A stretch of 15,320 nucleotides of DNA from Rhodobacter sp. Its GTDB lineage: Bacteria > Pseudomonadota > Alphaproteobacteria > Rhodobacterales > Rhodobacteraceae. A program made the translations under genes and the position numbers. The DNA is taken from NCBI GenBank assembly GCA_016704435.1, contig JADJAB010000038.1, positions 1 to 15,320 of the forward strand, given 5' to 3'. The first letter of the stretch is position 1. Each line of letters starts with the position of its first letter. The notes below the pieces were generated by a model. The model made no database searches. It was not told the origin of the DNA and saw only the letters and a program-made list of their open reading frames with translations. Shown piece by piece: positions 13,376 to 15,320 of the stretch.

Positions 13376-14599
13376 ATGACGATGACCTCAGGTTCCTTGC
13401 TTCTGAGCCGACGTCGTCTGCTGACGACCGGTGCCGTTGCGTTGGCGGCGCCTGCGATCCTGCCGCGCCGGGCGTTTTCCCAACAGGCCAAGGTCATCCG
13501 GATCGGTGGTGCTGTGCCGCTGTCCGGCCCGGTCGCCTATTGGGGTCAATCCACCGCGCAGGGCTTTGACGACGGCGCGGCGGTGATCAACGAAGCCGGT
13601 GGCGTGATGATCGGCGGCGAGCCGCATATGCTGGAAGTCATCAGCTACGACACCAAGGGCGAGGTCGCCGATTCCCGTGCCGCTACTTTGCGATTGGTCG
13701 AACAGGACGGCTGCAAATACGTCTTCAGCCAGGCCGCTGCTTCGACCGTCGGCATGTTGCAGGTCACCGAACCGGCGGGCGTTCTTTCGATCGTGGCCTG
13801 CTGGGGCTATCTGGACCTGTTCGGCCGCGACTACCCGCTGCACTTCCGCGCCGAGATGTCGGATTACGAACAGGGCTTCGCCTATATCCCGTTCATGCAG
13901 GAAAAATACGGCAAGGACGCGCTGAAATCGGCGGCCTTCATCGGGCCGAACGATCAGGATGGCACCGATTGCCATTTCTCCTACGAACGTCTGATGGACT
14001 ATTACGGGATCGAGAAGAAGGCGACGGAATACTACAACTGGGAAGACACCGACTTCTACCCGATCGTCGCCAAGACCATCGCGGATCGCCCCGACTTCAT
14101 CGTCACCAGCCCGTCGCCGCCCGGCATCACCGCCTCGATCATCAAGGCGGCGCGGGAACTGGGCTATACCGGGCCGATCTCTTCTCCGGCGGCGTCCGAG
14201 ACCTCGACCATCCTGGAGGTCGCGGGCGAGCATGCCGATGGCGTTGTCTTGCCGGTGACAAATGTAACGCCTTCGACCGACACCCAGAAGGCGATCGAAA
14301 AGCGGTTCCCTTGACCGGTTCGGCACCTTCAACGCGCTGGCTGGCAACTATTCGTGGTGGATCTATTCGCTGAAAGCGGCCTGGGAAATGGCTGGGACGG
14401 CGGAAGACACCAAGGCGGTGGCCGAGGCGCTGGCCCAGGTGGAACTGGAAGATACCTATGTCGGCAAGGTGAAGTGGGGCGGCGAGAAGTCCTTCGGCGT
14501 GGCCCGCCAGGGCATCTACGACTGCTACACCACCACCATCGACAAGGGTGTGGCCCGGGTCGAGGACATCCGCTTCCCGCGCTGCCGGACGACTACTGA
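13376..14599 (+). pseudogene. Branched-chain-amino-acid-type ABC substrate-binding protein, Tat-exported, two frameshifts
   Basis: A periplasmic binding protein of the LivK/UrtA-like class, about 407 residues across two lesions. The ATG at 13376 follows AAGGAG by seven bases. A twin-arginine signal is visible (LSRRRLLTTGAVALAAPAIL, cleavage likely after RRAFS-QQ). The mature part starts IRIGGAVPLSGPVAYWGQST, then FSQAAASTVGMLQVTEPAGV, and ends WWIYSLKAAWEMAGTAEDTK, YVGKVKWGGEKSFGVARQGI and FPALPDDY at TGA 14597-14599. The frame is broken by an extra T at 14311-14312 (CCCTTGACC for CCCTGACC) and a lost G near 14578. The family binds amino acids, urea, short amides and related compounds. Its location beside the GS-like operon suggests an amine or amino-acid ligand. 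It is markedly richer in G and C than the genes to its left. Confidence 0.8.
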
Positions 14600-14681
14600 T
14601 CCGGAGCCTTCGGCCGCGACAAGGCCCACTGCCGGTCCGACACGCCTCGGGCGGCCCTTTCCCCGATCCCGGAGCCCCGGC

Positions 14682-15320
14682 ATGAGCGACGTTCTTCAGA
14701 TGGGTCTGACCGGGCTGAGCCTCGGGCTGATGTATGCCCTGATCGCCATCGGCCTGACGCTGATCTTCGGCGTGATGCGGATCATCCAGTATGCGCATGG
14801 CGAGATGTTCATGCTGGGCGCCTTTACGCTGTACTACTGGCACGCAGAACTGGGCCTGCCCTACTGGCCGGGTGTCGCTGTCAGTGCGCTGCTGATTTTC
14901 TGCGTCGGCGCGGTGCTGCAAGTGGTGCTGTTCAGACCCTTGCAGGGCAAGAACATTCTTTACTGCTGGCGGTCTCGCTGGGGCTGGTGCTGATCATCTC
15001 CGGGCAGCGGGCAACTCTTGTTCGGCACCACCACCAAGGGCATTCCCCAGCGCGGTTTCGGGCGGCGTGCTGATCGGGGGGCTATCTGAGTTACGAGCGG
15101 ATGGTGATCTCGGCGGTCTCCATCGGGCTGATCATCCAACACGCTTTTTGGCTGTTCCTGCGCCGCTCGGTCACCAGCTTTGCCATCCGCGCCGTGGCGA
15201 ACCCGAGACCGCGGCGCTGCAGGGCATCAGACCGGGCGCATCCGCACTGGATCAGCCTTCGGGCTTGGTTCTGCCATGTCGGCGTCGCCGGCTGCATGAT
15301 GGGCACGCTGTTGTCGATCG
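14682..15320 (+). pseudogene. LivH-type ABC permease, heavily frameshifted, partial
   Basis: An inner-membrane permease of the branched-chain-amino-acid transporter class. The ATG at 14682 opens MSDVLQMGLTGLSLGLMYAL, then IGLTLIFGVMRIIQYAHGEM followed by FMLGAF, the usual LivH first helices with the N-x-A-H-G-E-like loop. Homology continues in shifting frames: LLAVSLGLVLIISG, then LIGGYLSYERMVISAVSIGL followed by IIQHAFWLFLRRSVTSFAIR, then PETAALQGIRPGRI. Frame changes fall near 14957, 15001-15090 (several) and 15200 onward, the densest in the window. It is cut off by the window end. It lies 82 bases after the binding-protein gene and should be cotranscribed with it. Confidence 0.75.

Noticed and set aside
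13388..14347. 319-codon minus-strand ORF
   Set aside because: Shadow of the binding-protein gene. It is Arg/Asp-rich, typical of the antisense of high-GC coding DNA, and the sense strand has a Tat signal and clear homology.
14600..14681. GC-rich gap considered as a terminator between binding protein and permease
   Set aside because: No stable stem followed by a U-run. Cotranscription is the more likely reading.
14142..14921. 259-codon minus-strand ORF
   Set aside because: Overlaps the conserved ends of the binding protein and the permease start on the other strand. Composition is biased, with no family character.
1..15320. CRISPR array, tRNA or rRNA genes
   Set aside because: No regularly spaced direct repeats and no cloverleaf or rRNA-like sequence noticed on either strand.

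Overview
The window looks like accessory DNA from an alphaproteobacterium, most likely a member of the Rhodobacterales (roseobacter/Paracoccaceae type). I infer this from protein style rather than from any marker gene. There is an SDR gene followed by a DUF6552-like membrane protein, GcvA-like LysR regulators, a Tat-exported branched-chain-amino-acid-type binding protein, high-GC codon use and alphaproteobacterial IS3, ISKra4 and ISL3 elements. I recognise no tRNA, rRNA, CRISPR array or replication origin.

Left part (1-6770) is a worn accessory island. From the left: the end of an IS3-family element with orfA and the first codons of orfB; a scrap of a GntR/FCD regulator; a decayed ISKra4-family transposase; and a minus-strand operon of hipB (XRE antitoxin), hipA (kinase toxin, one frameshift) and a third gene with a PD-(D/E)XK-like motif whose 3' end runs in frame into the ISKra4 transposase. 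Facing away from hipB, across a short intergenic region, is a plus-strand pair: a winged-helix-like protein and a RecN/SMC-like ATPase resembling ABC three-component (ABC-3C) conflict systems. The ATPase is cut by an ISL3-family transposase fragment. A LysR C-terminal scrap and non-coding debris follow.

Middle part (6777-8702) is an intact unit: a LysR-type regulator divergent from an SDR-fold protein that has lost the catalytic Tyr and Lys, followed by a translationally coupled small DUF6552-like membrane protein.

Right part (8712-15320) looks like an amine or amino-acid catabolic locus. On the minus strand, in order of transcription, are a glutamine-synthetase-like ligase (glutamine or gamma-glutamyl-amine synthetase type), an NTF2/SnoaL-like protein, a group II PLP decarboxylase and the first ~50 codons of an aldehyde dehydrogenase. 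Divergent from them is a GntR/FCD regulator with a perfect inverted repeat at its promoter. It is followed by a Tat-exported substrate-binding protein and a LivH-type permease that begin an ABC transporter and run off the window. The likely logic is regulator-controlled uptake, gamma-glutamylation and decarboxylation/oxidation of a nitrogenous substrate. The substrate itself cannot be read from sequence.

A strong general feature is that many otherwise well-conserved genes carry single-base frameshifts, often at homopolymers, with conserved motifs on both sides. Sequencing or assembly error, or very recent decay, must be settled before calling these genes dead.
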